Shown here one piece after another: positions 33,981 to 45,720 of a stretch of DNA of 64,000 nt; position 1 is the stretch's first letter, and each line of letters starts with the position of its first letter. A program made the position numbers and the translations under genes. Origin of the DNA: Incurvaria masculella (Eukaryota; Arthropoda; Insecta; Lepidoptera; Incurvariidae); NCBI GenBank assembly GCA_946894095.1, contig OX335643.1, forward strand, positions 12,883,036-12,947,035, in the 5' to 3' direction. The notes under the pieces were generated by a model. The model saw only the letters and a program-made list of their open reading frames with translations, had not been told where the DNA came from and did no database searches.

Positions 33981-36061
33981 TTATTATTTTTTATGAGCCA
34001 CATACAATAGTATGCTCAGCTTATAAACCACTTATAAGAAACATTAGAATATTTTTAAATATTATATATCTATGAAAAATAAGCATTTAATATTGTATCT
34101 ATTAGACTACCCTAATGGTTCTTAACATGGCTTACTCGATTAAAGTTTGTGAATAATATATGCACGTTTCAGCAAAATTATTCCAACGTTAAGATTCTAG
34201 TGTAGTTTTATTGACATTTCGAAAAGTTGGGTACATATTTTAAAATTGTTGAAGACTGTTTTAGATTATAAATCATTCCAGCAAAGGCGTCTCCTATCTT
34301 CTTTCACCTTTTCTGGTCTTGAGTCAGCTGCATCCATATATTTCCAGCAAAATAGTCTATATATTTCGTCTCTCCATCTTTTGGCCCCGCAACGGGCAGG
34401 CAAATTTAGCCATTATTAACTTTTGGCTGTATAATATTGATATTTTTCTTTGAATTACCTAACATGAAAACACACACATCTATAACCATTAACCTGTTGT
34501 GTAATTACTTCTACAATCTATTTTTAATATTCGCTTTATTGAAGTGCCTCCAACACTAGAGGTGTGACGATTAATGCACACATTTTAGATCAGACATATT
34601 AATAACAGTCGTGGTCGTTAGAAATGAGTTCAGGAAGTGTGCACGAAACCGCAGGTCCGTATCAGCGATAACATCGAATACAACGCCCGCCCCCATTAGA
34701 AGGTTCCGTTTAAAATTCCGCCCACGATTTCGATCCCTTCACTTAAGCTATCGCTCGCGCCAGATTTCGGGCGGAATTTTTATCGGAACCCTCCCATTTT
34801 TGACATTTTAATTAAACCCTTGTAAGACCACGTAAATGGGGGTTATTACGGGCGTCTTCAGTTTTTAGAGCATGCCACTTCGAATTTGCAAGTCTTCCTT
34901 GCTGGGTATGGACTTGCAACCAACGCTTCAAGCTATAATCAACATTTTTTTTTATTAAGAGCATCCTTATACCTAAATATTTTCGACCAATTTTTGCGAT
35001 TGAAACGAGATAGCCAGAGCCCGACGTCGCTTAGTTAGAGCAGCTCGGAATAAATCTTTCGAAATGTGACCAACCCGCATAACGCGTGAAACCGATTTTT
35101 TTATTGTTTCGCTAAAGAAATTTCAAAAAGTTAAACATAACCTTAACCATATTGGTAGATAATTTTACGCTCGTTAAAGTTGTTATTTAAATCAATAACA
35201 GTTACTGTCAACATCAGCAGCACACTTAAAAAGAATGCCTTTGAGAACTGATTTTTTTTTCCATGCCAAAAATATGATTTTCAAAATTTTTTTTAACTAT
35301 GTTGGTAGAACATTAGCTAAAATTATAAATGTCTTTTTCATGTTTTCTTTCCATAAGGTTCAGGAACTTAACTCAAACAAGCCATACGCATTGGCTAGTA
35401 TAATAATCTTAATGAATAATGTTCAGTTAATATGAAGGATACAGGGGTAGAGGCATGGTTCGACCAATTTCAAAGCACGGTACGCAATTGCCACCATTTT
35501 TAAAAAGATATTGCCCTCCGAAACTTTTTCGCCCCCTAAGCGAGTTGCTATAGATCCGAGGCTGATTACACGTATCGTATTGAATATATTGTTTTCATAA
35601 AAACATCTATGATACAAAAGATGTCTAGACTTTTCTGCCATTATGTCTTCGTTTGGAGGACAGAAATATGTCCAATAACTTACAAATAAATTTACTTCTC
35701 AATAGAAAATGATGAAGACATTCCGGCCCTTATAGTAAAAATGCCATTCCCTGAATTTTATCTTTGCAATAAATATTATTTATGATTCAAAGGCTACTAA
35801 CTAAATTGTTCAAGTCATATCTGTCATGCGCCAATTTCACAGAAGAGTTGTCACGAAATTAACTACAAATTTAATTTGCACTGGAAATTTCTACTTTCTT
35901 ATCAAAGTCTGTATAGCCTTGATATGCGGGTCTATCAAAGCTTCTTTGAAAGTTTTAGTACTGTTCTCTTCTTGATAAGGGGAGGTATGTACGTGCAGTG
36001 TACTCTGTCGTCACAGAATAAGAAATAGGCTCTGTTCTATTAGCGATTACAGCTTCATCAA
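33981..36061. other. No gene recognised
   Basis: Mostly AT-rich. 34600-34810 is a GC-richer patch with a 66-codon frame of no recognisable family. Nothing else supportable. Confidence 0.4.
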
Positions 36062-36335
36062 AAACCGGCCAAGTGCGAATCGGCCTCGCACACAAAGGGT
36101 TCCGTACCATCGAACAAAAAATAAAACACATTTTTGTATGTGGCCCCCCTTTTATATATTTTACCTTTGTTGTTATAGCGGCAAAATAAATACAAGCTCT
36201 GTGAAAATTTCAGCTGCCTACCTTTTACGGTTCATGAGATACAGCCCTGTGACATACGGACAGATGGACGGACGGACAGCGGAGGCTTAGCAAGATGGTT
36301 CCCTTGGCACGCTTTGGGTACGGAACCCAAAAAAC
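36062..36335 (+). mobile_element. Family B lepidopteran-type repeat, copy 2
   Basis: CCGGCCAAGTGCGAATCGG, GGGTTCCGTACC, TTGTTATAGCGGCAAAATAA, GTGAAAATTTCAGCTGCC, GAGATACAGCCCTGTGACAT and the end GGGTACGGAACCC match 18297-18612 block by block. The GGAC array is only about three units long. Confidence 0.78.
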
Positions 36336-36521
36336 TAGCTGTTCTCTTAGCTCTCCGAGCGTAAAAGCCTGACGAAAAATTATTGATTTTTCCAAAATTC
36401 TTTCAAATACTGTCCATTAATGATTTTGCTTTAGGCACTTAGTGCACAAAATGATAATATGAAATAATCCCGTTTCGAATAATGGTAAAATTTTGGTTTT
36501 GCTAATACCTTTATTTTTTTC

Positions 36522-36605
36522 ATAGCTAATACCAAACCTTCTGTCATTTTATTAACCCAACACAACGCATTTGTGAAGAAACTAGATGCCTGCCAAGACT
36601 TTCCA
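36522..36605 (-). repeat. Family C SINE, 3' tail
   Basis: GCTAATACCAAACC, CAACACA, GAAACTAGATGCCTGCCAAG and CTTTCC follow the minus-strand order of the 1626-1790 copy. Confidence 0.5.
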
Positions 36606-36892
36606 GGATGAAAGAAACCTACATCTTAACACTAAGTAACTGAAAATGATTATGCCGAGGCATTTCAATATTATTATTATCAAAGTACAGCCTGAAGTCC
36701 TTGAAAATTTGTGTAAGGAGCACCTGGCCGGCGGGCATGATTTTGGCGACCGTTAAGTTCGAAAGCCCATGGGCGTCGTCAATCACTTCTTATGGAAGGT
36801 CCTAGCGTACGCCATATGCCGCCGCTCATCGTAATTAAAACAAGGGCTATATCGTGTCCTCTAACCGTTGTTTATATTAAGGAATTTGATAT
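36606..36892. other. Spacer, nothing recognised
   Basis: GC-richer stretch at 36720-36830 without a clear frame. Confidence 0.4.
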
Positions 36893-36936
36893 GTAGGTAT
36901 GTATAATCGACCTTGAAGAAAGAGCCCAGTTAATGT
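36893..36936 (-). repeat. Fragment of the SINE body seen in the mariner insertion
   Basis: TATGTATAATCGACCTTGAA and GAAAGAGCCCAGT match 20965-21025 with an internal deletion of GCAAGGACACATTAATT. Confidence 0.5.
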
Positions 36937-36962
36937 TTCCTCTAGGCACATGGATAAACATT

Positions 36963-37200
36963 GAATCTCCTCCAAAAGTAGACCTATTTTAGAAAATCAC
37001 TCCCACAAAAGTTATTCGGTCTTAGATAAAGTGGAGGCAGAATTTTCCGACGCCGAAGGCTGCGGTGCAGCGGGACTTTTATTTTCCGAAAACACTCTTG
37101 CTGTCGGCTCAGAAGAAACTTTGTGGATGTTGCAAGGGAAGCATCAGGCACCTTCTCGCATTGCATGCAGCTTTGTCCTATTTAAATGTTTAAAGTGCTA
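36963..37200 (+). other. 79-codon open stretch without ATG, possible exon or chance frame
   Basis: Between stops at 36960 and 37200 one plus frame reads VLDKVEAEFSDAEGCGAAGL and SENTLAVGSEETLWMLQGK. The composition looks protein-like and the GC content is higher than the surroundings. There is no start codon near its 5' end and no family match that I recognise. Splice sites were not convincing. Confidence 0.2.
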
Positions 37201-39514
37201 AAGACTGTCTCAGTTTACATAACCTCAAGTACTTCGGAAATAAGCTTACGGAGCATAGAATCGAGCAATGATTCCCAACTTCGCACGATTCATTCACTTA
37301 GGCAACACTCTTTCTAAGTAAAGAAAGATAGTGTCCATTAAAGTTGGATACATCCATACCGCACGGCGTTTAGTATTCAAAATAAGCACTTGCAAAAAAT
37401 GCTAGTCTTAAAATTCCGACCTAAGCTAAATCTCAAGCGAATGTGTGCAGCGCGGTCGTATGTACGAAATAGCTATTCAGATAAATTTACAATCAAAAAA
37501 ATCTAGAGGTATCATGGGATAAACGGTAGGAACCAAATTCCTTTTGCTAGATTATGTATTTATTACCTTAAGAAATACTTCAATGTCGGGCGGAAAAACA
37601 CTGCACAGGCGCCAGTCGTCATTTTAACCACGACATTTAGTTGAAGCGCACGCACACCGTTGCAGATCGCTTCGTTTGCAATTGTATTGCATTACGTCCG
37701 TAAGGTCACACTGATGCCAGTTTTATTTTGCACGAATAAAAAGGCAAGCGAAAAAAAAGGCAGGTTTCGGCCGTAAAGTAATACTAGTTGACGAGTCTGG
37801 GCCATGGTTTTCCCGTGTAGCACCCATCCACCAAACGCGGGATAAGCAACATAGTTCCAAATATATTTCACCGTGACCGTGTCGTCATATCCACAGCAAT
37901 GATTATCACATCATTTAGCATTCATTTTAACAAGAGGAGAAATTACTTACGGTCCGGTAACCCGCAATTTTTTTTAAGCTATTTGTTATTGTCACACGTT
38001 TTTTAATGTTTTTGTACCAGATCTATGCCAGTTGTACACTGTGGTCTCCGGTATAGGGTTGATCAAAAAAAATCTCATGGATTATTAGTTCGTAGTATAT
38101 ATAAATATGCAAACATAGGAAATACTTTTTATGATTTTTCAGTTCCTATTTATTATTAAACTGTAATCGTAAAATTTGAATTTGAATTTATTCGTATCAT
38201 TTTTATTTCTCCGAAAGTTTTATATCGCTTTTTGGATTCTTCATATACAATGCGGCTCTATTATTGTGGATGAAGAAAAACCGACAACAAAGATCTTTGC
38301 AAGTCATAAAACATGTAATGATTTTGAATTTTATTATTTTACACTTTTTCCGAACCTGCAAATATTACAACCTGGAGAACTAACATTGACATTATACACA
38401 ATATAAATAGACCAAAATCATCAAAAAATATTTTATTGTTTTTGTATCTTAGTATTCTGGTGATACAATATGTACCAATTTTTTATCACAGCTGGTCTTC
38501 TAGTACTAGTCTAAAGTTGGTCCAACCATTTATTTTACTAATGGCAAGCACACCTATGACGCTTCATAATTATTAAAAATCAATGTGTTAAATCAATTCA
38601 ACTTTTTCATGAATAAAGCCGATTGTTATTAGATATCGAATCGTTAACATATCAGGACATCACTAATCGATTAGTACTCAAGCTGTCAAAAGTAAAATTA
38701 ATGGTTTGACAGCTTAGTAGAGGAACACCTGCTTCTCTGTAATACTTGTTATTATCTTTCTGCAATAAAATATATTTTAATTTAATTTTGAGATCTAAAC
38801 CAAATATAGACCTTGATTGAATCTACTATGTAGGTTCTGGCACTTTAAAATAATACAAGTGGTCCTGCAGTTCTTCCCATGCATGTCGTAAGAAGTGACT
38901 AATGGGTTCTTCTTTATTCGATAGTACTACAATGTCCATGGCCTCATGCGTTCACTAATGCGATGGTACATACAAACCCGACCGGGATAAATCGACACTA
39001 CCATTTAGTATTTAAGAAATAGGGCTTATACTTTTAAGTAAAATTCGAACCACGAACGACGAATCCCTTAGTCGGCTCTCACGACATTGACGGGAAGAAA
39101 TTAAATTTGCTAAAATATTTTGCCAAGTTAATTTTGCTTCATTTATATTGACCACAGTCTGTCCATCTATCTGTATGTTTTCTATGTGAAGTAACATTAA
39201 TTAGAATTGAATTTATTTCCAAAACAACATTGTCGTAAACAGAGCCGGGTAGAGCAGTGAGTATTATATTTATCAAACAATATTACCCCTTTGACAATGT
39301 CACTGTTGGGACCTCTGCTAAACACACGAAACCTATATTGTGTAATCCTTAAATAAACATTATGCCGCAGCAATGGAGCTAGCAGCACTAGTAGTATGAG
39401 ATCCGGCTGCCTTATTTAAATGCATGTTCAATTGTTATTTAGTTCATTGCATCTATGCGACAAAAAAATAAATAGGAATGAGTAAAGATTGGAATAATAA
39501 TGACCAAAATTATG
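37201..39514. other. No gene recognised
   Basis: AT-rich anonymous DNA. The frame at 38176-38406 is AT-driven and has no recognisable features. Confidence 0.4.
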
Positions 39515-39778
39515 TCATCCATACTAATATTGTAAATGCGAAAGTAACAATATCTGTCTGTTGCGTTTTCAAGCCTAAGCCGCTGAACCAATTTGAATAA
39601 AATTTGGCACAGATAGAGTCTGAAACTTAGGAAAGGACACGTTTTGTGGTGAAAATTAAGCTCAAAGGGAGTGAAGATTTGTATGGGGAACTCATATAAC
39701 ACAAAATGTTAGGTTCAGCCCGACATGAGGCCGAAACGACATTGACCCGAGCGGAGCCGGGTACCTCAGCTAGTTGTG
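39515..39778 (-). repeat. Lepidopteran-type retroposon (family E body with CTAGCTG.GGTACCCGG start)
   Basis: On the minus strand it begins AACTAGCTGAGGTACCCGG and CTCCGCTCGGGTCAATG. It runs to TCTGTGCCAAATTTTATTC, GGTTCAGCGGCTTAGGC and ends CTTTCGCATTTACAATATT. The start is the same motif as family A but the body is different. No protein. Confidence 0.62.
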
Positions 39779-40096
39779 ATTAATTTATAGCACATTGCCA
39801 CCTCGGAGTCAATTGTTTGTGCAATTCGAATATGTACTTACTGTCTTGTTCTGTTGCCTGTTTTTGTTTTATTATTCGAGGAAATTCCTGGCATGCATAG
39901 GCGATTGATTGCCATATCCCTGACTTCGCTCCTGGCACCACGTACCCAGACAGCACCGGGGCAAACAAAGCGACCGCGCACTGCACAAACAGCGATCTCG
40001 CACATTGCGGCCAGCGTTGCTCGTCTCCAATATCCGAGATAACTGTACGCAAACGAACAAACACGCAACAGAAACTAGCATACACACAACGTAGAA
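39779..40096. other. GC-rich stretch open in several frames, with a consensus splice donor on the minus strand
   Basis: Across about 39870-40070 all three minus-strand frames and one plus frame lack stops. The minus strand has GACA-GTAAGTAC at about 39838-39848, a good donor consensus. No frame carries a recognisable domain, and the longest (132 codons) starts inside the neighbouring SINE. It may be an untranslated exon or promoter-proximal island, or simply stop-poor DNA. Confidence 0.25.
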
Positions 40097-40474
40097 GCGG
40101 CCGGTAGCCTAGTGGCGCGGGGACATGCCTAGCATACCAGAGGTCTGGGTACAAATCCTCACACCGTTCATGCACCACTTTATCTCTCTTTTTGAGTAAG
40201 ATAAGTGCATTTAGTTACAAATGTAAGTTGTTCTATGATTCGGCAACCATGTAAAACTGTAGGTCCCCTTCCCCTATTAGGAGTTAGGGTTAAACCCGCC
40301 CGGGTTGCTACCACCGCATTGGGTGCGGCTACTACAATAGGCTGTCCGTGTTTTCCATCCAGTTCTATGTAGCCGTGGCATGGCACCTAATTCCTTTGAG
40401 AATGTGGTGTATAAGGCTAATATCATAACGGTAGTTGTGTGGTATTAGTCATCCATGTCAGGTCGCATAAAAAA
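40097..40474 (+). repeat. Family C tRNA-derived SINE, full length
   Basis: Head with A-box GGTAGCCTAGTGGCGCGG and B-box GGTCTGGGTACAAATCC. Body TTTATCTCTCTTTTTGAGTA, GTGCATTTAGTTAC, TGTAAAACTGTAGGTCCCC, GGGTTAAACCCGCCCGGG and GTCCGTGTTTTCCATCCAG. Tail AATTCCTTTGAGAATGTGG, GCTAATATCATAACGGTAG, CATCCATGTCAGGTCGCAT and poly(A). One of the two most complete copies; with 48014-48421 it defines the family. Confidence 0.87.
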
Positions 40475-40494
40475 TATATATATAATATAATAGT

Positions 40495-41415
40495 ACTAGC
40501 TGCGGTACCCGGCTCCGCTCGGGTTAGTGTCGGCTAAATTATTTCATGGATAAAAAGTAGCCCACATGGCTGATCCAAAATAGGGTCAAACTGGTCCAGG
40601 ACAATATATCCATCTACCAAATTTAATCATGATCGTTCGAGATGAAATAGCATGATTTAATGAGAAACATCCAATAATTCCCATTTAGAGCTCCGTTGAC
40701 ATTTGGTGGCTATTTAAAAAAAAAGCATTTGCCGCCAGAACCTTTCTGCACTTGCACTGCAACATTGCTTACCTAGTAAGTAAGTAACGTGTAATGTAGG
40801 TAAGTTTTGCGTGGACTCCAACCCACAGCTAGCCTCAACATTGAAAACAGTAACCCATCTCGAACCTGACTGCTCCCAGAGATCCTATACATTGATAAAA
40901 TACGCACATAAATCGGGTTAGTGGTTCGCAAGTTATAAGAATTTAACACTCACCCTTCTGGTAATGAAGCGTTATATTATGTAGCCTATAAGTATTGAGT
41001 AGAATCAGGCTAGACGTAGATACAATCCGCATCTAAATTCGAGTAACTGGTTCTCAAGGATTTTGCCAAGTAGTCCTAAAGTTGCGGGAAATACCAAGCT
41101 GTACTCCCCCCCCTCACCCGCCGTCGTCGGACCGCCCGCCCCGCCCCCGGCCCCGCTCCCCCCGGTGTGAAACAGCGCTACCGGCATCGTTTTCGCAGCC
41201 CCGTGAAAGTTCTAAAGCCCATGGGCACAATATCTTTATAAATTGTAGCCTATGTGTTATTCTGATGTATAAGCTATATTATTGTAAAGTTTCATTAAAA
41301 TCCATTCAGTAGTTTTTACGTGAAAGAGTAACAAACATCCATCCATCCATCCATCCATCCATCCATCCATCCATCCATCCATCCATTATTACAAACTTTC
41401 CCCTTTATAATATTT
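40495..41415 (+). mobile_element. Family A non-LTR-type retroposon, copy 1 (internally deleted)
   Basis: Starts CTAGCTGCGGTACCCGGCTC. It continues through GATAAAAAGTAGCCCACATG, CAAACTGGTCCAGGACAAT, AAATTTAATCATGATCGTTC, GCGTGGACTCCAACCCACAG and a pyrimidine-rich C-tract near 41104-41165. The 3' end is ATCCATTCAGTAGTTTTTAC, GTGAAAGAGTAACAAACATC, a CATC array and TTTCCCCTTTATAATATT. The 3' end resembles those of insect RTE-group retroposons. No protein is encoded. It lacks a segment present in copies 2 and 3 around the TTAGCGTAAGCGG block. Confidence 0.8.
41339..41386. repeat. (CATC)n array at retroposon 3' end
   Basis: About twelve tetramers. The equivalent arrays in copies 2 and 3 are shorter (near 42515-42548 and 61800-61830). 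Confidence 0.9.
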
Positions 41416-42575
41416 ACTAGCTGCGGTACCCGGCTCCGCTCGGGTTAGTGTCGGCTAAATTATCTCATGGATAAAAAGTAGCCCACATGACTGGTCCAAA
41501 ATAGCGTCAAACTGGTCCAGGACAATGTATCCATGTACCAAATTTAATCAAGATCGTTCGAGCCGAAATAGCATGATTTCGGCTCATCAACATCCAATAA
41601 TTCCCATTTAGAGCTTCGTTGACGTTTGGTGGCTATTTAAAAAAAAAACATTTGCCGCGAGAACCTTTCTGCACTTTCACTGCTACATTGCTTACCTAGT
41701 AAGTAACGTGTAACGTAGGTAAGTTTTGCGTGGACTCCAACCTACAGCCAGCCTCAACATCGAACCCATCTCGAACCTGACTGCTCCCAGAGATACTATA
41801 CATCGATAAAATACGCACATAAATCTGGTAAGTGGTTCGCAAGTTATAAGACTTTCTACTCACTACTTACCCTTCTGGTAATGAAGCGTTATATTATGTA
41901 ATCTATAAGTTTTTCGTAGAATCAGGCTAGACGTAGATACAATGCGCATCTAAATCGAGTAATTGGTTCTCAAGGATTTTATTCTATTGGTCGCTCCTCC
42001 GGCGATTTAGCGTGATGCCAAGTAGTCCTAAAGTTGCAGGAAATACCAAGCCGTACTTCAGTAAAAGTAAGCGCTGCCGCCGCAAAGCCGAGCCGTGCAT
42101 AGCATTGCAGTTTGTATGACAGCCCCATCTTAGCGTAAGCGGAACTGAATTCTATTTAGCCAATCCTAATTCCCGGGTAGTTAAATGTACATGTACTAAG
42201 TTTTACAAATCGCTAGATCCTTGAAAATTCACCAAACGGACACAGCAGTCACGACGTCTGCCCTCACGCCCCCCCCCCCTCCCCCCGCCATCGCCCCCCT
42301 CCGCCGCCCCCGGCTCCTCTCCCCCCACCGCCCCCGGCTCCTCTCCCCCCGGTGTAAAGTTGCGCTCCCGGCATCGTTTTCGCAGCCCCGTGAAAGTTCT
42401 AAAGCCCATGGGCACATAAATTGTAGCCTATGTGTTATTCTGATGTATAAGCTATATTATTGTAAAGTTTCATTACAATCCATTCAGTAGTTTTTACGTG
42501 AAAGAGGAACAAACATCCATCCATCCATCCATCCATCCATCCATCCATTATTACAAACATTCCCCTTTATAATAT
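41416..42575 (+). mobile_element. Family A non-LTR-type retroposon, copy 2 (longest)
   Basis: Same order as copy 1, starting immediately after its 3' end, so the two lie head to tail. It also contains GGCGATTTAGCGTGATGCC, AAGTAAGCGCTGCCGCCGC, CATCTTAGCGTAAGCGGAAC and TTCCCGGGTAGTTAAATGT. A C-tract at 42268-42353 has many runs of 5 or more C, giving G-rich runs on the minus strand. The CATC tail and TTCCCCTTTATAATATTTA end match the others. Apparent frames on both strands over the C-tract are not genes. Confidence 0.8.
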
Positions 42576-43423
42576 TTAATTAGATTAGATATCTACAAAT
42601 AATAGTTATAATACCGCCATGTAGCGAAAATAGGATCAAACAAATTTACAGGCAGAAAATTTCATGGCCGGGAGGCCTAGGATATGCATTGACCAGATTG
42701 GCGCACTATTTCTAAAAGCATAAACGAATATATGTGTAAAACTTTAAAAAGTAACGAAAAAGTATGTTTTTATTGTACCTTTGGCGCTCTCTGCTACCCT
42801 TTTCGTCAACACTTTCAGAAAATTGGCGTTTTGATATGAATACGTGTGTATGAATCTAAAAATACTGCCACGTCAGTTCATATAGGAATCTATTATTACT
42901 TTTTTTGATAGGGCTGCTCTCAAACCATTATACTCTTAATTGTCTGTAGGTGGTAGCATTTCAAGGGATATGTAACTATGTGATCAGCTGACAGTAGTAG
43001 TTTATGACAAAACTCATAGTATTAAAACCTAATGTGCAAGTGTTTCACAGTGTTGTGTTGCCACTGGAGCAGTGCATCGCTTAAAGGTCCTTGCTTACGG
43101 TGACGCTTGGCTCAGGTTATCTCTTTCCCTAAAATATGGTTGAAAGAGGTAATGGCTGTGCCCGGCGTGATGCTCGTGAACGGGTGCTGTTTGTGGGGAC
43201 TGGCCTGCTCCAATTGGCAACATATTAGTTGGAGGGGATTGTCTTTGCAAATAAAATGATATTTGTCATGAACTGTTGCATACGGCATGGATTGTAAATT
43301 TTTGTGTATTCATGTGAATTTAGTGTTTTACCTATGTTTTTGTTAACATAATTGACAAACACTTTTGTAAACTTAGACTAAGTGGACGTTGAAAAAAAAG
43401 TTTTTTTCTTTCCAGTTCTTCTT
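42576..43423. other. No gene recognised
   Basis: Mixed-composition DNA with no repeat match and no long frame. Confidence 0.4.
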
Positions 43424-43522
43424 CTCTGTGTTTTGTTTTGCTGAACTGGCCAATGCTAAAATATGACAAATCCGAGTGCAGTGTACTGTCTATGGATGAT
43501 GAATAAACAATAAACAATTAAT
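43424..43522 (+). repeat. Family I interspersed repeat, copy 2
   Basis: Matches 330-428: CTGAACTGGCCAATGCTAAA, ATGACAAATCCGAGTGCAGT, CTATGGATGATGAATAAAC. Retroposon-like A-rich end. Confidence 0.55.
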
Positions 43523-44544
43523 AAAATCCGGCTCCGTGCTTTTTATTTGCTTTTAAGGTTATAAACGACCATGTTTAATTGTATTCTACCATATGAGTAC
43601 TTAAACTTTATAGTATCCCAAGAATTTGAAAGCCTTTTCTAATATTAGGCCGCTTGTAATCATTCGAGTATTTTGTGTGTATTTAAATGAACAACATGAC
43701 CAAAAATTAAATAACATGAATAAAACATAGGTGATGAACTAATGAACTTTATTTATATTTCAATAAAATAGTACCTAAATATTACATTAAAAAATAAAGG
43801 TTCAAGGAATAAGACATTTTATAGCTCCATTTTTTGCCCGCAATTTAGGAGTATTGCAGGTGGTTTTCCTTGAAAATTCAACTAACAGGTAAAACTTGCG
43901 ATCCAGCTAAAGATTTATGGCACAAATAGTTAGCGAGAGCGCTGAAAGCGTGTTTCAGGAACACGTTACAGCGCAGCTTGCTGAAACCGAAGCGCGGACA
44001 TTACTGCAGCAATCTGCACCCACCTTGTAGTGAGGGGAAAATTGCCGGAAAATACACTCGTGACGATGCCATAAATCGTAGTGCTATTTAGACTATCATT
44101 TTATATTTCAATGTAAAATATTGATACCGTACACATAAGTACAATGATTCACATGTAAACTATAACTCTGTCACATTGTTTCCAACATTACACGGCATTG
44201 CTTTTAAGTCGGGTTGTTTATATTTACTGCCGATTTCGAATAAATAAATGTGCAGCGGCCGAATCAATTAAATTAATTAACATAAATCATTAAAATCAAA
44301 TTAATTACGAGTCTCAAAACAGTTGAAAGATATCCAAAATCGGTGAAATGATTTAGTTACAACGTGACTTTACCGATGATAACATCGTTTCTGTAAGACA
44401 ACTTAATTTCGAAGACCATCATGTGACTTCTCGACGATGTGCTTTTCGACTATAACAAGGCTGCTCGTGTCAGATGGTGTAGGAAGGTGTAGGGATACGC
44501 CGATTGAACCGAGGAGAGTCTACACAATTATCAGTGGTCAGTCT
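43523..44544. other. No gene recognised
   Basis: AT-rich DNA. 43920-44040 is GC-richer with an imperfect inverted pair around GCGCTGAAAGCGTG and CACGTTACAGCGC, possibly a small palindrome. No coding signal. Confidence 0.4.
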
Positions 44545-44873
44545 ACCTCGGTAGCCTAGTGGCGAGACGTTTTGTGATTCGAACGATTCTCGCGGTTGGG
44601 TTCTAAATGGGTGAACATTTCCAACCGTTTAGGCTGGCCGTGGTTCGGTTTAAACGTAAAACTGTAGGGCTCCTTTCAGTATTCTTACTTACTCGCATTG
44701 AATGAACGATGATCTAAACGGAAATTAATAGTGTCCATGTTTTCCACCCAGTTGGGCAATGATAGCTGAGCAATATAAGGAAGGTCTTGAAATGGCACGT
44801 AGTTCCAGTGTGTCAGGTTAATCATGACGGTCGGTTCGGTATTAGTAATCCATGTCCAGTTACATAAAACAAA
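44545..44873 (+). repeat. Family C SINE, diverged full-length copy
   Basis: CTCGGTAGCCTAGTGGCGAG opens the head and GGTTGGGTTCTAAATGG fills the B-box position. The tail GTCCATGTTTTCCACCCAG, GGAAGGTCTTGAAATGGCAC and GTAATCCATGTCCAGTTAC follows. The middle is shortened. Confidence 0.73.
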
Positions 44874-45625
44874 CCACAAACATGATGCTAGCACATACCA
44901 TACATTTTATCATATCGATTCAGTTTAAAAAGTTCATAAAACAGTTGTCTTTCCCATCCCTAGAACAGAACTGGCTGCTTCAAACTAGTAGCACTAATTC
45001 ACTTAATGTGTTGACCCTTGTCAAACTGAGTCCAGACAAGAATCCAGGACAAGTCGCTGCCACAGCCTGAAATGGACTCAGCTAGTTCTTTGTTTCATTT
45101 GCCGGCTACAATTGAGTGAGCCCCAACTGAAATTCAGACATTGTGGAAACTTTGATCCTTCGATTTAAATCGTTTGCAAAAGAGCGTGTTGAATTTATAA
45201 TTGCCGCTTTGGGTGATTTTTTTTCGTTACTGCCGTAAAGGACAAGAAAGAATGCTTTCTAAAATCTACCGGAACCAAAGATATATACACTACCCGGAAT
45301 AGCAAATATTTTAATGTCTGCGTAAAATTCGAAAATTTCGATGGTATCACTTGAAATTTAACGTTAAGTTTGGTATGTTTTCAGAACAATAAGAAATACC
45401 GCATTGATATTTTACGATATAAAATTAAAATTAAATTTATATTTCAGTGTGTTATCGGTGGTGATACAATTCGCCCCTGGTTTTTAAAACATTCAAATAC
45501 GTTTGCAAGTTAGTAATGTTACGAAAGGAATCAACATGGCTGTATTTGGTATTGAATTCCTCCGCAATTTCACAATATCAGATGGGAAGATAATAGGCAG
45601 CGATGACTTATGATTTATGATATAT
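44874..45625. other. No gene recognised
   Basis: A 72-codon frame at 44852-45070 begins in the SINE and has no recognisable features. Otherwise AT-rich. Confidence 0.4.
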
Positions 45626-45720
45626 TTCATACTATCCATACAAATATTATAAATGCAAAAGTAACTCTATTCATTAATTGGTTTGTTAATTGTTACGACG
45701 AACATTCTGAACGGGTATTA
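45626..45720 (+). repeat. Possible family E retroposon fragment
   Basis: CCATACAAATATTATAAATG, then CAAAAGTAACTCTATTC resembles CCATACTAATATTGTAAATG, CGAAAGTAACAATATCTG at 39518. The downstream match is lost. Confidence 0.4.

Noticed and set aside
39780..40178. 132-codon minus-strand frame as a gene
   Set aside because: Its first part is family C SINE sequence, competing frames overlap it, and no domain is visible.
41082..42490. Reading frames rich in Pro/Arg/Gly over the C-tracts on both strands
   Set aside because: They are products of low-complexity C/G runs in family A retroposons and occur in several overlapping frames with no domain.
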